Shown one piece after another: positions 41,729 to 50,742 of a stretch of DNA of 64,000 bases (position 1 is its first letter; each line of letters opens with the position of its first letter). The translations under genes were made by a program, and so were the position numbers. The DNA is taken from contig NZ_JAJNOQ010000005.1 of the NCBI RefSeq assembly GCF_021044775.1, positions 1-64,000 of the forward strand, written 5' to 3'. The notes beneath the pieces were generated by a model. The model worked only from the letters and a program-made list of their open reading frames with translations, had not been told where the DNA came from and made no database searches. The DNA comes from Paraeggerthella hominis. Its GTDB lineage: Bacteria > Actinomycetota > Coriobacteriia > Coriobacteriales > Eggerthellaceae.

Positions 41729-42916
41729 ATGCAAGGTTTCGAATTCAGCTGCCCCACCAAAATCGTCTGCGGCCAGCACGCGTTGGACAAGCTTCCCGGG
41801 GAACTCTCCGACCGCGGCGTCAAGCACCCGCTGGTCATGACCGACGCCGGGCTGGTGAAGCTGGGCGTTTCCGCGAAGCTCACCGACGTGCTGGACGCCG
41901 CCGGCGTAGCCTACGACGTGTTCGACCAGGTGCCGCCCGACTCGTCGATGGACGTGGTGAACCAGGTGGCGCAGCTGTACGCGCAACGCGGATGCGACGG
42001 GTTCGTGGCCATCGGCGGCGGATCGGTCATCGACACCACGAAGGGCGCCGCAGCCTCGCTTGCCTGCGAGGGCGTCGACTTCGCCACCTTGCAAGGCGCG
42101 GAGATCCTGCAAAACGACATGCCGCCTTTCATCGCCGTTCCCACCACGGCCGGCACCGGCAGCGAAGTGACGCTGGTGGCCGTGGTGGCCGACACGCGCA
42201 AGCACGCGAAGCTGTCGTTCACGTCCTACAAGCTGGTGCCGCACGTAGCCGTGCTGGATCCCGCGCTGACCGCGTCGCTGCCACCGAAGCTGACCGCGAC
42301 CACGGGCATGGACGCGCTCACGCACGCCGTCGAAGCGTACACGTCCATCCAAAAGAACCCCGTGTCCGACGCGTTCGCCGTGAAGGCGATCGAGCTGATC
42401 TCGCAGAACCTGCCAACAGCGTGCCGCGACGGCGGCAACGTGGAAGCGCGCACCAACCTTGCGCTCGGATCGCTCATGGCCGGCGCCGCGTTCAGCAACG
42501 CCATGGTGGGCATCGTGCATGCCATCGGGCATTCGCTGGGCGGACTGTGCCATATCCCTCATGGGCAGGCCATGATGATGCTGCTTCCCCACTGCGTTGC
42601 GTACAACCTGGACACGGGCACGCACGCCGGCCTGTACGGGGAGCTGCTGCCGTACCTGGCGCCGGCCCGCGCGGCGTCCTTAGGCGCGAACGCGTCGAGC
42701 GACGCTCGCGACGGGGCCTTCTGCGAGCACCTGTTCGCGCTTAACGACCTGTACCACGACTCCTACGGCGTACCGCTCAAGCTGTCTGAAATGGGCGTGG
42801 AACGCGACCAGCTGGAAGCGGTGGCGAAGCAGGCGCGCTACGACGGCGCCGCGCTTTACAACAAGACCGAGATCACCGTGGATGTTGCGATGCGCATCCT
42901 GGAAGCCGCCTACTAA
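41729..42916 (+). CDS. Iron-containing (group III) alcohol dehydrogenase
   Basis: 395 residues; the ATG at 41729 has AAAGGA upstream and begins MQGFEFSCPTKIVCG. The NAD-binding part has VAIGGGSVIDTTKGAA and VPTTAGTGSEVT. Metal ligands are in ATTGMDALTHAVEAYTS (Asp/His region) and HAIGHSLGGLCHIPHGQAM with three His. These enzymes interconvert primary alcohols and aldehydes with NAD(P). The following gene is an aldehyde dehydrogenase, so the pair could link an alcohol and the corresponding acid. The specific substrate is unknown. Confidence 0.92.
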   Translation: MQGFEFSCPTKIVCGQHALDKLPGELSDRGVKHPLVMTDAGLVKLGVSAKLTDVLDAAGVAYDVFDQVPPDSSMDVVNQVAQLYAQRGCDGFVAIGGGSVIDTTKGAAASLACEGVDFATLQGAEILQNDMPPFIAVPTTAGTGSEVTLVAVVADTRKHAKLSFTSYKLVPHVAVLDPALTASLPPKLTATTGMDALTHAVEAYTSIQKNPVSDAFAVKAIELISQNLPTACRDGGNVEARTNLALGSLMAGAAFSNAMVGIVHAIGHSLGGLCHIPHGQAMMMLLPHCVAYNLDTGTHAGLYGELLPYLAPARAASLGANASSDARDGAFCEHLFALNDLYHDSYGVPLKLSEMGVERDQLEAVAKQARYDGAALYNKTEITVDVAMRILEAAY

Positions 42917-42935
42917 GAGGAAAGCGAAGGACCCC

Positions 42936-44345
42936 ATGACCAGCACACCCGCCTTCCAAAACGTTGCCGACGTCGAAGCTCAAGCGCGCAGGATGCACGA
43001 CTTCTTCCAAACGGGAGCCACGCTGCAGGTGGAATACCGCCGCCAAGCGCTCGTCAAGCTGAAAAGCTACCTCAAGGAAAACGAGGAGCGCATTTTGGAC
43101 GCGCTTCACGCCGACCTGGGAAAAGCCCCGTTCGAAGGCTACGCAACCGAGCTGGGCATCGTCTACGACGAGATCAACACCTGTCTGAAGCACCTGAGCT
43201 CATGGGCGCGGCCGCGCCGCGTGCGCACCCCTATCGTGCACTTCCACTCCACTTCGAAAGTGTATCCGAGCCCCTTGGGCGTGGTGCTGGTGCTGTCGCC
43301 GTGGAACTACCCCGTGCAACTGGCGCTTGTGCCGCTGGTGGACGCCATCGCGGCCGGCAACTGCGTGGCGCTCAAGCCTTCCCGCACGTCAAAGGCCACA
43401 AGCGAGCTTTTGATCGACCTGTTGGCCAACGTGTTCCCGCCCGAGTTCGTGTGCGGGTTCCCCGGTTCGGGAGCCATGAACGACTGGCTTCTGGAGGTGC
43501 GCTGGGACCAGATATTCTTCACCGGCAGCCCGAACGTGGGGCACACTATTATGGAAGCGGCGGCCAAGCACCTGACGCCCGTCGTGCTGGAGCTGGGCGG
43601 CAAGAGCCCCTGCATCGTGGACGAAACGGCCAACGTGAAGCGAGCGGCGCAGCGCATCGCTTGGGGCAAGGGGATCAACAGCGGGCAAACTTGCGTGGCG
43701 CCCGACTACTTCCTGGTGCACGAACACGTGGCGGACGACTTCGTGGCCCAGCTGGACGCATGCTTCCATCAATACTACGGCCAGGACATCCTCGCATGCG
43801 ACGAATGGCCGCACATGATATCGCAGCGCCACTTCGAACGCGTCATGGGGCTGATCGAGAACCGCAATCCGGACGCATCCGTGGCGTTCGGCGGCAACGG
43901 CGATGCCGCCACGCTGCGCATAGAGCCCACGTGCCTGCGCGGGGTGACGCTCGACGATCCCGTCATGAACGAGGAAATCTTCGGACCCGTGCTGCCCATT
44001 CTTACGTACCGCTCGCTTGACCAGGCCTTCGACATCGTGCGCACGTTCGAGAAACCGCTGGCCTGCTACGTGTTCTCCGACGATAAGCAGGTGCAGCACC
44101 GCGTGCTTACCCGTCTGCAATTCGGCGGTGCCACGGTGAACGACGTGGTTGTTCACCTGGCGAACAACCACATGGGCTTCGGCGGCGTGGGCAACTCCGG
44201 CATGGGCGCGTATCACGGCAAAGTGGGCTTCGACTGCTTCACGCACTACAAGTCCACCCTCAAGAAGGGCACGTGGCTCGAGCTTCCCATCCGCAACCCA
44301 CCCTTCGGTGACAAGATAAAGCTGCTGAGAATGCTGATGAGGTAA
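42936..44345 (+). CDS. Aldehyde dehydrogenase (ALDH3-like class)
   Basis: 469 residues, ATG with AAGGA upstream. VLVLSPWNYPVQLALVPLVD and CVALKPSRTS bind substrate and cofactor. The general-base Glu219 lies in VVLELGGKSP and the nucleophile Cys253 in NSGQTCVAPDY. EEIFGPVLPILTY and a C-terminal amphipathic stretch ending LRMLMR follow; ALDH3-class enzymes often have a membrane-associating tail and act on long-chain or aromatic aldehydes. It follows the alcohol dehydrogenase by 19 bases. A GC-rich hairpin lies after it. Confidence 0.93.
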   Translation: MTSTPAFQNVADVEAQARRMHDFFQTGATLQVEYRRQALVKLKSYLKENEERILDALHADLGKAPFEGYATELGIVYDEINTCLKHLSSWARPRRVRTPIVHFHSTSKVYPSPLGVVLVLSPWNYPVQLALVPLVDAIAAGNCVALKPSRTSKATSELLIDLLANVFPPEFVCGFPGSGAMNDWLLEVRWDQIFFTGSPNVGHTIMEAAAKHLTPVVLELGGKSPCIVDETANVKRAAQRIAWGKGINSGQTCVAPDYFLVHEHVADDFVAQLDACFHQYYGQDILACDEWPHMISQRHFERVMGLIENRNPDASVAFGGNGDAATLRIEPTCLRGVTLDDPVMNEEIFGPVLPILTYRSLDQAFDIVRTFEKPLACYVFSDDKQVQHRVLTRLQFGGATVNDVVVHLANNHMGFGGVGNSGMGAYHGKVGFDCFTHYKSTLKKGTWLELPIRNPPFGDKIKLLRMLMR

Positions 44346-44364
44346 GCCCTCCAAGGCTCCAAGA

Positions 44365-44392
44365 GGGTGCGTCGAGAAAGCGCGACGCACCC
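44365..44392 (+). terminator. Hairpin downstream of aldehyde dehydrogenase
   Basis: GGGTGCGTCG (44365-44374) pairs with CGACGCACCC (44383-44392), 20 bases after the stop. No T run follows, so termination efficiency is uncertain. Confidence 0.6.
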
Positions 44393-44478
44393 TGCACGAC
44401 GCGCTGTTCGACAAAACAACGAGCCTTCCGGCGAATAACCTGGGCGAACGCATCCCGCGCAAGCCGCAAAAAAGCCGA

Positions 44479-44489
44479 GGGGGGGGGGG
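44479..44489. repeat. Poly-G tract (11)
   Basis: Eleven consecutive G preceded by CAAAAAAGCCGA, in the gap between the convergent aldehyde dehydrogenase and MerR genes. The A-rich then G-run arrangement matches the tracts at 19253 and 61826 (read on the opposite strand). Confidence 0.8.
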
Positions 44490-44558
44490 TCGCAGCCCGG
44501 TCAGCCGAATCCCAGCAAGAACCTCAAGCGTCCAACCCCGCAAGCTCGCGAAGCATGC

Positions 44559-45368
44559 CTACTTATTCTCTACCGGCACCTGAATCTCGGTGAGCCAATC
44601 GGACTCGTTTTCGCAGTTCCAGATGCCATCGATGTAACTCTCGCGGGCAAGACCGGTCACGCGGTAGCCATTGCGCTCGACCCATTCCATCGCGAACGCA
44701 TAGGCGCGCGACAGATCGGCGTAGGGCCCGCGATGCATCACGGACGCAACGGTGACGGCCGGTGCCTCCTCGAACACGATGCCGTTGCCTTCCACGTCGA
44801 ACTCCTCGACGGCCTCGCTGTACTTGATGGTGATGTCGCGCTCCTTGTACTCACCGTCGAGGTACGTGATGAAGCAGTACTCGGGCGAGGCGCACTTGAG
44901 GTTCGGGTTCGCCGCCATCACGGCACGACCGAGGGCCGGAATCACCTCGAAGTACGCGGAAAAGTCCGGAACGGTCATTGTTTTCGAGAACACGATGCAG
45001 CTAGGAATGTCTTTGATCGTTGCCTGATAGTCCATGGTGAACCCCTTTTCTTCGTCTGAAAGCATGAATGCGATGCGCGCAAGACGATCCTTGCGCGCGT
45101 TGAGTTCCCGCTCGATCCGATCGCGGCGCCGCGCGAGTATGGGACGAGGATCGGCGCCGCCCACGATAGCGGCCACCTCGTCGATGCTCAGACCCGCTTG
45201 CCTGAGCGCCTGGATCCGATGCAGATCGGCAAGCTGGCCCGTGGCGTACAAACGGTAGCCTGTCACCCCATCCACCGCAGCCGGACGCAGCAGTCCAATA
45301 CGATCGTAATGATGCAGCGTCTTGATAGTGGTTTTGCCCATCTTCGAGAACTCTCCGATGTAGAACAT
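44559..45368 (-). CDS. MerR-family regulator with GyrI-like effector domain
   Basis: 269 residues, ATG with AAGGAGGTGA upstream. The N-terminal winged helix is MFYIGEFSKMGKTTIKTLHH, then YDRIGLLRPAAVDGVTGYRLY, followed by a dimerization coiled coil (about 80-115). The C-terminal 150 residues form a GyrI/AraC-type effector-binding domain, with AVTVASVMHRGPYADLSRAY. This is the BltR/BmrR-like layout of multidrug- or ligand-sensing activators. The adjacent genes do not include an obvious efflux pump on the same strand, so its target is unclear. Confidence 0.9.
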   Translation of the reverse strand: MFYIGEFSKMGKTTIKTLHHYDRIGLLRPAAVDGVTGYRLYATGQLADLHRIQALRQAGLSIDEVAAIVGGADPRPILARRRDRIERELNARKDRLARIAFMLSDEEKGFTMDYQATIKDIPSCIVFSKTMTVPDFSAYFEVIPALGRAVMAANPNLKCASPEYCFITYLDGEYKERDITIKYSEAVEEFDVEGNGIVFEEAPAVTVASVMHRGPYADLSRAYAFAMEWVERNGYRVTGLARESYIDGIWNCENESDWLTEIQVPVENK

Positions 45369-45628
45369 GTATGTCACCTCCTTCTCATCGCATTCAACAG
45401 CCTCCTGCAAGGGGAGGGTCAAGGGGCTGATTCGAAATGGTATCACGCACGCCGAAGCGAAAGACAGCCCGCAACGCTCGGCACAGGATTGAAGGGGTTT
45501 CGCGACGAGCGAAACGATTCGGCATCGCGCAACGTGTTCGAGGTGAAGAGGTTCCGCGAACGTCTTTCAGGCTGTTTCAATATGGATCGATAAGCCAGCA
45601 GCTTGCCAACTCAAGAGAAAGGTGCCGC

Positions 45629-46495
45629 ATGATCGCCGAACAGCCTCGCAAACGCGCATTGCGCGCCCGCCGCGCCGCATGCCGCCGTCGACCGCTCGTC
45701 CGGCAGGCCCTCCCTCGCGCACGGCGCGAACGCCCGATATTCAATCGGCAGCGCAGCCGCCGGACAGCCGTGCGCCTATGCGCTTTTGCGACGGCGCTGC
45801 TGATCGCGGGCGCGGTATCGTTCTCCCTGCTGACCTCTTCGCGCGCAGCCGCCAACGTCCACTCCGAAGAGCGAGCCGCGCAGGACGTGGCCGCCTTGCA
45901 AGCAGGCCCCTCCCCGATACCGAGGGCCGCATCGTTCGACGTGCCCGCGCTCCAGCAGAACCCCGAGCTTCCCACCGGCTGCGAGTCGGTTGCGCTGACG
46001 AACGCGCTGCTGTCGCTTGGGTTCGAACTCGACAAAACCGAGATCGCCGATGCATGGCTGCCCCGTAGCGACAGCGACTTCGTAACCGCGTTCATGGGCG
46101 ATCCGCATGCAACCGACGGCCACAGCTGCATGGCCCCGGCCATCGTCCAGACCGCAAACGCTTACCTCTCCGCCCAGGGATCCCCTTTGGAGGCATTCGA
46201 CCTTACCGGATCGACCATCGAAGGGGTGCTCGACGAAGTTGCCGCCGGAAATCCCGTCATCGTCTGGTGCACGATAGGGCTTGAAAGCCCGGGCGACGCC
46301 TATCGGGTCGAACAGGCGAACGGCCGCGTCTATCGGCTCTACCCGAACAGCCACTGCGTTGTAGTGAGCGGCTACGATCTGCATGAGGGCACGGCGCTGA
46401 TCAGCGACTCGCTCGTCGGGAAAACGAAGTGCAGCTTGCAGCAGCTGACCGCACGCTACTACGAGCTAGGCGCCCAAGCTGTAGTCATCAAGTAG
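45629..46495 (+). CDS. Membrane-anchored C39-like cysteine peptidase
   Basis: 288 residues from the ATG with GAAAGG upstream. A very basic Arg-rich N-terminus of about 48 residues is followed by one membrane segment (AVRLCAFATALLIAGAVSFS). The extracellular part is a peptidase C39-like (papain-fold, PF13529) domain: ELPTGCESVALTNALLSLGF with the catalytic Cys, NPVIVWCTIG, and the catalytic His in NSHCVVVSGYD. The substrate is unknown; domains of this type occur in secreted proteins of many Gram-positive gut bacteria. It stands alone, divergent from the MerR gene. Confidence 0.82.
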   Translation: MIAEQPRKRALRARRAACRRRPLVRQALPRARRERPIFNRQRSRRTAVRLCAFATALLIAGAVSFSLLTSSRAAANVHSEERAAQDVAALQAGPSPIPRAASFDVPALQQNPELPTGCESVALTNALLSLGFELDKTEIADAWLPRSDSDFVTAFMGDPHATDGHSCMAPAIVQTANAYLSAQGSPLEAFDLTGSTIEGVLDEVAAGNPVIVWCTIGLESPGDAYRVEQANGRVYRLYPNSHCVVVSGYDLHEGTALISDSLVGKTKCSLQQLTARYYELGAQAVVIK

Positions 46496-46548
46496 CAGAA
46501 TCGCGCCGCCTTGCCCTCCCCTTCGCACGCCGCAAACGGCGTTCGGCG

Positions 46549-47400
46549 CTACAAGCGAGCCGCATCCTCCTTGCGCCCCGCGCGCAGCTTCGCGATCTCC
46601 TCCGCGTAGCCGGCAAGGTCGGGGTTGGGAGTTTCCAGGTAAAACGGCAGGTCGCGCAGCAGCGGATGGTTCGTGACAGCCGAAAGCGCCTCGAAGCCGA
46701 TCCGTCCCTCGCCAATGCGCGCGTGACGGTCCTTGTGCGAACCGCACGGGTTCAAGCTGTCGTTCAGATGGATGGCGCGCAGGCGATCGAGCCCGACGAA
46801 CCGATCGAACTCCTCCAGAACCCCGTCCAGGTTGTCGGCAATGTCGTACCCCGCATCCCACACGTGGCAGGTGTCCAGGCATACGCCCACATGGTCTTGC
46901 AGCTCGATCTGCGCGATAATGGCAGCCAGCTCCTCGAACGTACCGCCGACTTCGCTACCCTTGCCCGCCATCGTTTCAAGCAAAAGCGTAGTGGTCTGGT
47001 GCGGCAGCAGTGACTGGTTGAGCGCGTCGGCTATCTTGTTGACAGCAACCTCTACGGGTTGGCCTACCGCACTGCCAGGGTGCATGTTGTACAGCTGACC
47101 GGGCGTTTCCTCCATGCGAACCAGGTCCTCGGCCAATACCATACGCGCGAAGTCCTGCGTCTGCTGCTTGTCGGATGCCGGGTTCAAGGTGTAGGGAGCA
47201 TGCGCCAGTATGCGCACGATGCCGTGTTCGCCCGCATAGGCGGCATAAGCCGCAACGTCCTTCGGATCGATGGCCTTCGCCTTGCCGCCACGCGGGTTGC
47301 GCGTGAAGAACTGGAACGTGTTGGCATCGATGGACACGGCCGATTCGGCCATGTTGAGGTAACCCTTGGCGCTCGACAGATGACACCCGATGGTAAACAT
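46549..47400 (-). CDS. nfo: Endonuclease IV (AP endonuclease)
   Basis: 283 residues, ATG with GAAGGA upstream. Metal and AP-site motifs are all present: TIGCHLSSAKGYLNM, LAHAPYTLN, NMHPGSAVG, LLLETMAGKGSEVGGTFEEL, VCLDTCHVWDAGYDI, IHLNDSLNPCGSHKDRHARI and FYLETPN. The enzyme cuts the backbone at abasic sites in base-excision repair. A long in-frame upstream extension of the frame lacks similarity and was excluded. Confidence 0.97.
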   Translation of the reverse strand: MFTIGCHLSSAKGYLNMAESAVSIDANTFQFFTRNPRGGKAKAIDPKDVAAYAAYAGEHGIVRILAHAPYTLNPASDKQQTQDFARMVLAEDLVRMEETPGQLYNMHPGSAVGQPVEVAVNKIADALNQSLLPHQTTTLLLETMAGKGSEVGGTFEELAAIIAQIELQDHVGVCLDTCHVWDAGYDIADNLDGVLEEFDRFVGLDRLRAIHLNDSLNPCGSHKDRHARIGEGRIGFEALSAVTNHPLLRDLPFYLETPNPDLAGYAEEIAKLRAGRKEDAARL

Positions 47401-47555
47401 ATATGATTCCTTCCAAGCAACAATTTCGAATGCCATGGTACCAGAAGCCGACGATCTTGCGGTACGCTCCGCAAGATCGCAACGAAACGGAAGCCTTGCC
47501 GAATACGGCGGCCTTGCCAAGCGCCGCGCTCCCGGATGCGCCGCGTGCGATCCGG

Positions 47556-48329
47556 CTACCAAACAATGCCCAGCGCCAAAGCGCTCGCCACCAAAGCTGC
47601 GCACACCGCCAGCGCGGCTGCATCCCTTCCCGCAAAGGGGTACTCCTTGTATCCGCTGGCCACCGTGCGCAGGTTGAAGCCGCGCACCTCGGCCGCAATG
47701 GCGGAGCTGTTCGTCTTGCGCACCGACGACACCAGCAAAGGCACGCACAGCGGAACCATAAGGCGCACTTTCTTGACGATGCCCCCGGCGTCGAACTCCA
47801 CGCCGCGCGCCGTCTGCGCCTCCATGATGCCCTTCATGTCGTTCATGAACACCGGAATGAAATGAATGGTCGAGGTGAACGTGAACGCATAGCGATACGG
47901 AACGCGCAGGACCTTCACCACCGCATTCGACAGATCAGTGAGCTTCGTTACGTACAGGACCAGGAACAAGGGAACCGCTGCGGCGATAAGCCGCACGATG
48001 GTGGTCAGCGCCGCCATCAGCCCGCCGGTTCCAACGTAGCCCCACGGCAGCGGCAGCACGACCGCGCCCGTCGACGTGGTGAGCACCTGGATAACGGCCA
48101 GGATAAGCGAGAAGAAAAACACCGCCTTGGCCAAGCCGAGCGCCGGGCGAAGCATGCCGCACGAAGCGGCTAACACCAGGTCAAATACAAGAACTGCAAC
48201 CAAGAACACCAGGTTCCCCGTGCAGAAGCACGCCACCGACACCAAAAGCGCGCATGCCAGCTTCGCCACGGGGTTCATACGATGCAGAAAGCTGTCCCCC
48301 GGCACGAACTCCAAAAAACCGCCCATCAT
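47556..48329 (-). CDS. ecfT: ECF transporter transmembrane component EcfT
   Basis: 257 residues with about five to six hydrophobic helices. The CbiQ/EcfT signature is visible: PGDSFLHRMNPVAKLACALL at the start, then the coupling-helix region (FIPVFMNDMKGIMEAQTARG) and RLMVPLCVPLLVSSVRKTNS followed by AIAAEVRGFN, which has the conserved Ala-Arg-Gly coupling motifs. It connects the ATPases to the substrate-binding S component. The start overlaps the preceding ATPase gene by 4 bases. Last gene of a T-box-controlled operon. Confidence 0.92.
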   Translation of the reverse strand: MMGGFLEFVPGDSFLHRMNPVAKLACALLVSVACFCTGNLVFLVAVLVFDLVLAASCGMLRPALGLAKAVFFFSLILAVIQVLTTSTGAVVLPLPWGYVGTGGLMAALTTIVRLIAAAVPLFLVLYVTKLTDLSNAVVKVLRVPYRYAFTFTSTIHFIPVFMNDMKGIMEAQTARGVEFDAGGIVKKVRLMVPLCVPLLVSSVRKTNSSAIAAEVRGFNLRTVASGYKEYPFAGRDAAALAVCAALVASALALGIVW

Positions 48330-49198
48330 CGGCTCCCTTCCGCCGTCGCAGCGCCGATCGCGAGGTTTCCGGCAGCGCCCGCCAGCGCCACCACCGCGGC
48401 CTCCATCTCATCCAACGTGTTGGCGCGCGCCACGGCAACGGCAGCCAAGTCCTTGCGACGATCCGCCAAGTCCAAGGACACCGCCGTCACCTGGGGCGGC
48501 ACGAGCGACGCCCGCTCAAGCGTGGCCCGGTTGCGCAGCACGTCGAACGTGGGGCCGTCGTCGACCACGCGCCCATCGCTCATCACGATCACGCGCTCGG
48601 CGTAATCGGCCACCACCTCCATGTCGTGGCACACCATGATCACCGTAGCGCCGCGTTCGTGCAGGTCGCGCACGGCTCCCATCACCTTCACGCACTCGCG
48701 ATAGTCCAAGCCCGTCGTGGGCTCGTCCAAAACCAGCACCCGCGGCTTGAGCACGATCACCGACGCAAGCGCCAGCAGCTGGCGAGCGCCGCGATTCAGC
48801 AAGAACGGATCGTCGTCGGCATGAAAGCCGAACGCGTCCATCGCCTCGCCGACGCGCTCTTGCGCGGCAGGGCCGTCCTCCCCCAGCGCCTTGAAGCCGA
48901 ACAGCAGCTCGTCGCGCACCGTTCCCGAACATATCTGACGGTCGGGGTTCTGGAACAGGAAGCCCACGGTACGCGCAAGCTGGCTGGTCTTGAGGTCCGT
49001 CGTGGGCGCGCCGTCGATGAGCACTTCTCCTGCATCGGGCTTCAGCAGCCCGTTCATCAGGCGCATCGTGGTCGACTTGCCCGCGCCGTTCGTTCCGGCA
49101 AACGCCACGAACTCGCCTTCTCGGATAGAAAAACTCACGCCCTTGAGAATAGGCAGCGTCTCATCGTACGACGCATGCACATTGCGAAACTCGATCAT
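48326..49198 (-). CDS. ecfA2: ECF transporter ATPase (EcfA, second copy)
   Basis: 290-residue ABC ATPase. Walker A is FAGTNGAGKSTTMRLMNGLL, the Q loop lies in VGFLFQNPDRQICSGTVRDE, and Walker B is VLVLDEPTTGLD followed by the switch His in VCHDMEVV. The signature motif is degenerate (LNRGARQLLALAS instead of LSGGQ), so this subunit may depend on its partner for one of the two ATP sites. It overlaps both neighbours by 4 bases. Confidence 0.92.
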   Translation of the reverse strand: MIEFRNVHASYDETLPILKGVSFSIREGEFVAFAGTNGAGKSTTMRLMNGLLKPDAGEVLIDGAPTTDLKTSQLARTVGFLFQNPDRQICSGTVRDELLFGFKALGEDGPAAQERVGEAMDAFGFHADDDPFLLNRGARQLLALASVIVLKPRVLVLDEPTTGLDYRECVKVMGAVRDLHERGATVIMVCHDMEVVADYAERVIVMSDGRVVDDGPTFDVLRNRATLERASLVPPQVTAVSLDLADRRKDLAAVAVARANTLDEMEAAVVALAGAAGNLAIGAATAEGSR

Positions 49199-50076
49199 GC
49201 CGTCGCCTCCTTTTCAGCAACCGGTTCCGAATCCGTCCTTGGCAGCAGCTCGGCTAGCGCTGCGGCCGCTTGCTCCACGTTGCGGCAGAGCGCCCCGTCG
49301 TACAGGCCGTCTTTGCGCAGCCGATTCATAAGCGAGGTCGAACGCGGGCAGTTCACGCCTATGGCCAGCAGCTCGTCGCTGTGCTCGAGCACGTCGGCAG
49401 GCGGCGCGGCGAACCGCACGGATCCTTCGTCCATGATGACCAGCAGGTCGGCGTATTCGGACAGAAGCGCGATCTTCTGCTCGACCACCACCACGGTGGT
49501 GCCGTGCTCGGACGCATAGCGCGCCAACAGGTCGAACACGGCAAGGGAGCTGGCCGGATCCAACTCGGCCGTCGGCTCGTCCAAAACCAGCACGCGCGGC
49601 CTGAGCGCCAGAATGGAAGCGATGGCCACCTTCTGCTTCTGCCCGCCGGAAAGCGTGGAGATCACGCGATCGCGCAGAGACGAGATGCCCATCGCCCCAA
49701 GCGCCTCGGTCATGCGAATCTCGATCTGGTCGCGGGGAACGCCGAAATTCTCAAGCCCGTACAGCATTTCGTCTTCCACCACCGACGACACCATCTGACT
49801 GTCGATATCCTGGCACACGCTTCCCACCAGGCGCGATAGCTCGGTCAGGTCGGTGTCCACCGTATCCAGCCCGTCGATGAGCACTTCGCCGTAGAAGTCG
49901 CCGGGGTAGCAATGCGGAATGATGCCGTTCAGCGCGTACGTGAGCGTGGACTTGCCCGACCCCGCCGCGCCCGTAATGCCCACGAACGCACCGTCGGGGA
50001 TGGTCAGGTTCACGTCGAGGACCGTGGGGGCGGTGCCCTCTCGATAGCGGAAACTGAAATCTCGTAGCTCTATCAT
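49195..50076 (-). CDS. ecfA1: ECF transporter ATPase (EcfA, first copy)
   Basis: 293-residue ABC ATPase. Walker A is GITGAAGSGKSTLTYALNGI, the Q loop is VGSVCQDIDSQMVSSVVEDE, the signature is STLSGGQKQKVAIAS and Walker B is VLVLDEPTAELDP. Both ATPases have the C-terminal extension of energy-coupling-factor ATPases. It forms a heterodimer with the product of the overlapping downstream gene. Confidence 0.93.
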   Translation of the reverse strand: MIELRDFSFRYREGTAPTVLDVNLTIPDGAFVGITGAAGSGKSTLTYALNGIIPHCYPGDFYGEVLIDGLDTVDTDLTELSRLVGSVCQDIDSQMVSSVVEDEMLYGLENFGVPRDQIEIRMTEALGAMGISSLRDRVISTLSGGQKQKVAIASILALRPRVLVLDEPTAELDPASSLAVFDLLARYASEHGTTVVVVEQKIALLSEYADLLVIMDEGSVRFAAPPADVLEHSDELLAIGVNCPRSTSLMNRLRKDGLYDGALCRNVEQAAAALAELLPRTDSEPVAEKEATA

Positions 50077-50113
50077 GATGGGGATTCCTTTATCTTCTCA
50101 ACCTGGATCCAGG

Positions 50114-50713
50114 CTATTTCTTCAGGACTTTTTGCAGGGGAAGGACCAGGATCTGCACGAGCACCGCGTTGAACGCCGCCGTACCGAACACCATGATCGC
50201 GTAGCTGGCCACGGCCACCACCAGATCGATACCGTTCATGGCGGCCAACAGCAGCACGAACGTGTAACCCGACACCACCGTGGACACGAACGCCGCGACC
50301 GCGGTTCCCACGTTGAGGCGGCCCACCTTCATGGGAATGAGCACCAGCAACCCCATGGTCAGAGCGCCCAGCGCCTCGGAGGGAATGTTCAGCCAAGGCG
50401 TTGCGCTCAGCAGGGGAATCTGGCAGATAAGGCCCGCCAGCAACCCCACCACCAGCGCTTGCGAGGGCTTTGGCCGCGTAAGCGCGATGGCCAAGCAGTA
50501 CATGGCAATGATGAAGTTGGGCTTCATGCCCGCGAACGTCAACACGCTGCCCACCGTCAACTTCAGCACCGCGCCCGCCGCAAGCAGCACGGCGATCAGG
50601 ATAAGATCCTGCGTCGTCAGGCCCGCCTTCTTCTTCGGAGCCGGCATTTCGCGCAACCGGCCCTTCGGCACCGCCGCTGCAACCGTTGCTCCCTGCTTCA
50701 CATACTGCTTCAT
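50114..50713 (-). CDS. ECF transporter S component, probable tryptophan transporter (TrpP-like)
   Basis: 199 residues, ATG with AAGGAAG upstream. A basic N-terminal stretch is followed by about six hydrophobic helices (DLILIAVLLAAGAVLKLTVG, SQALVVGLLAGLICQIPLLS, and others). The MKPNFIIAMYCLAIAL segment and small size are those of S components of the tryptophan transporter group. The T-box just upstream has a UGG specifier, which supports tryptophan as the transported compound. It is followed by dedicated ATPase and EcfT genes, so the system is self-contained. Confidence 0.82.
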   Translation of the reverse strand: MKQYVKQGATVAAAVPKGRLREMPAPKKKAGLTTQDLILIAVLLAAGAVLKLTVGSVLTFAGMKPNFIIAMYCLAIALTRPKPSQALVVGLLAGLICQIPLLSATPWLNIPSEALGALTMGLLVLIPMKVGRLNVGTAVAAFVSTVVSGYTFVLLLAAMNGIDLVVAVASYAIMVFGTAAFNAVLVQILVLPLQKVLKK

Positions 50714-50742
50714 CCCGCTTCCTTTCCTGATGCGCCGCGCAT

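Noticed and set aside
41132..42916. 594-codon frame as one long alcohol dehydrogenase
   Set aside because: The first 199 codons overlap the SCP2-like gene in another frame and lack similarity; the family start and ribosome-binding site are at 41729.
48254..49519. 421-codon plus-strand frame antisense to the ECF ATPases
   Set aside because: Walker and signature motifs are on the minus strand; this frame is random.
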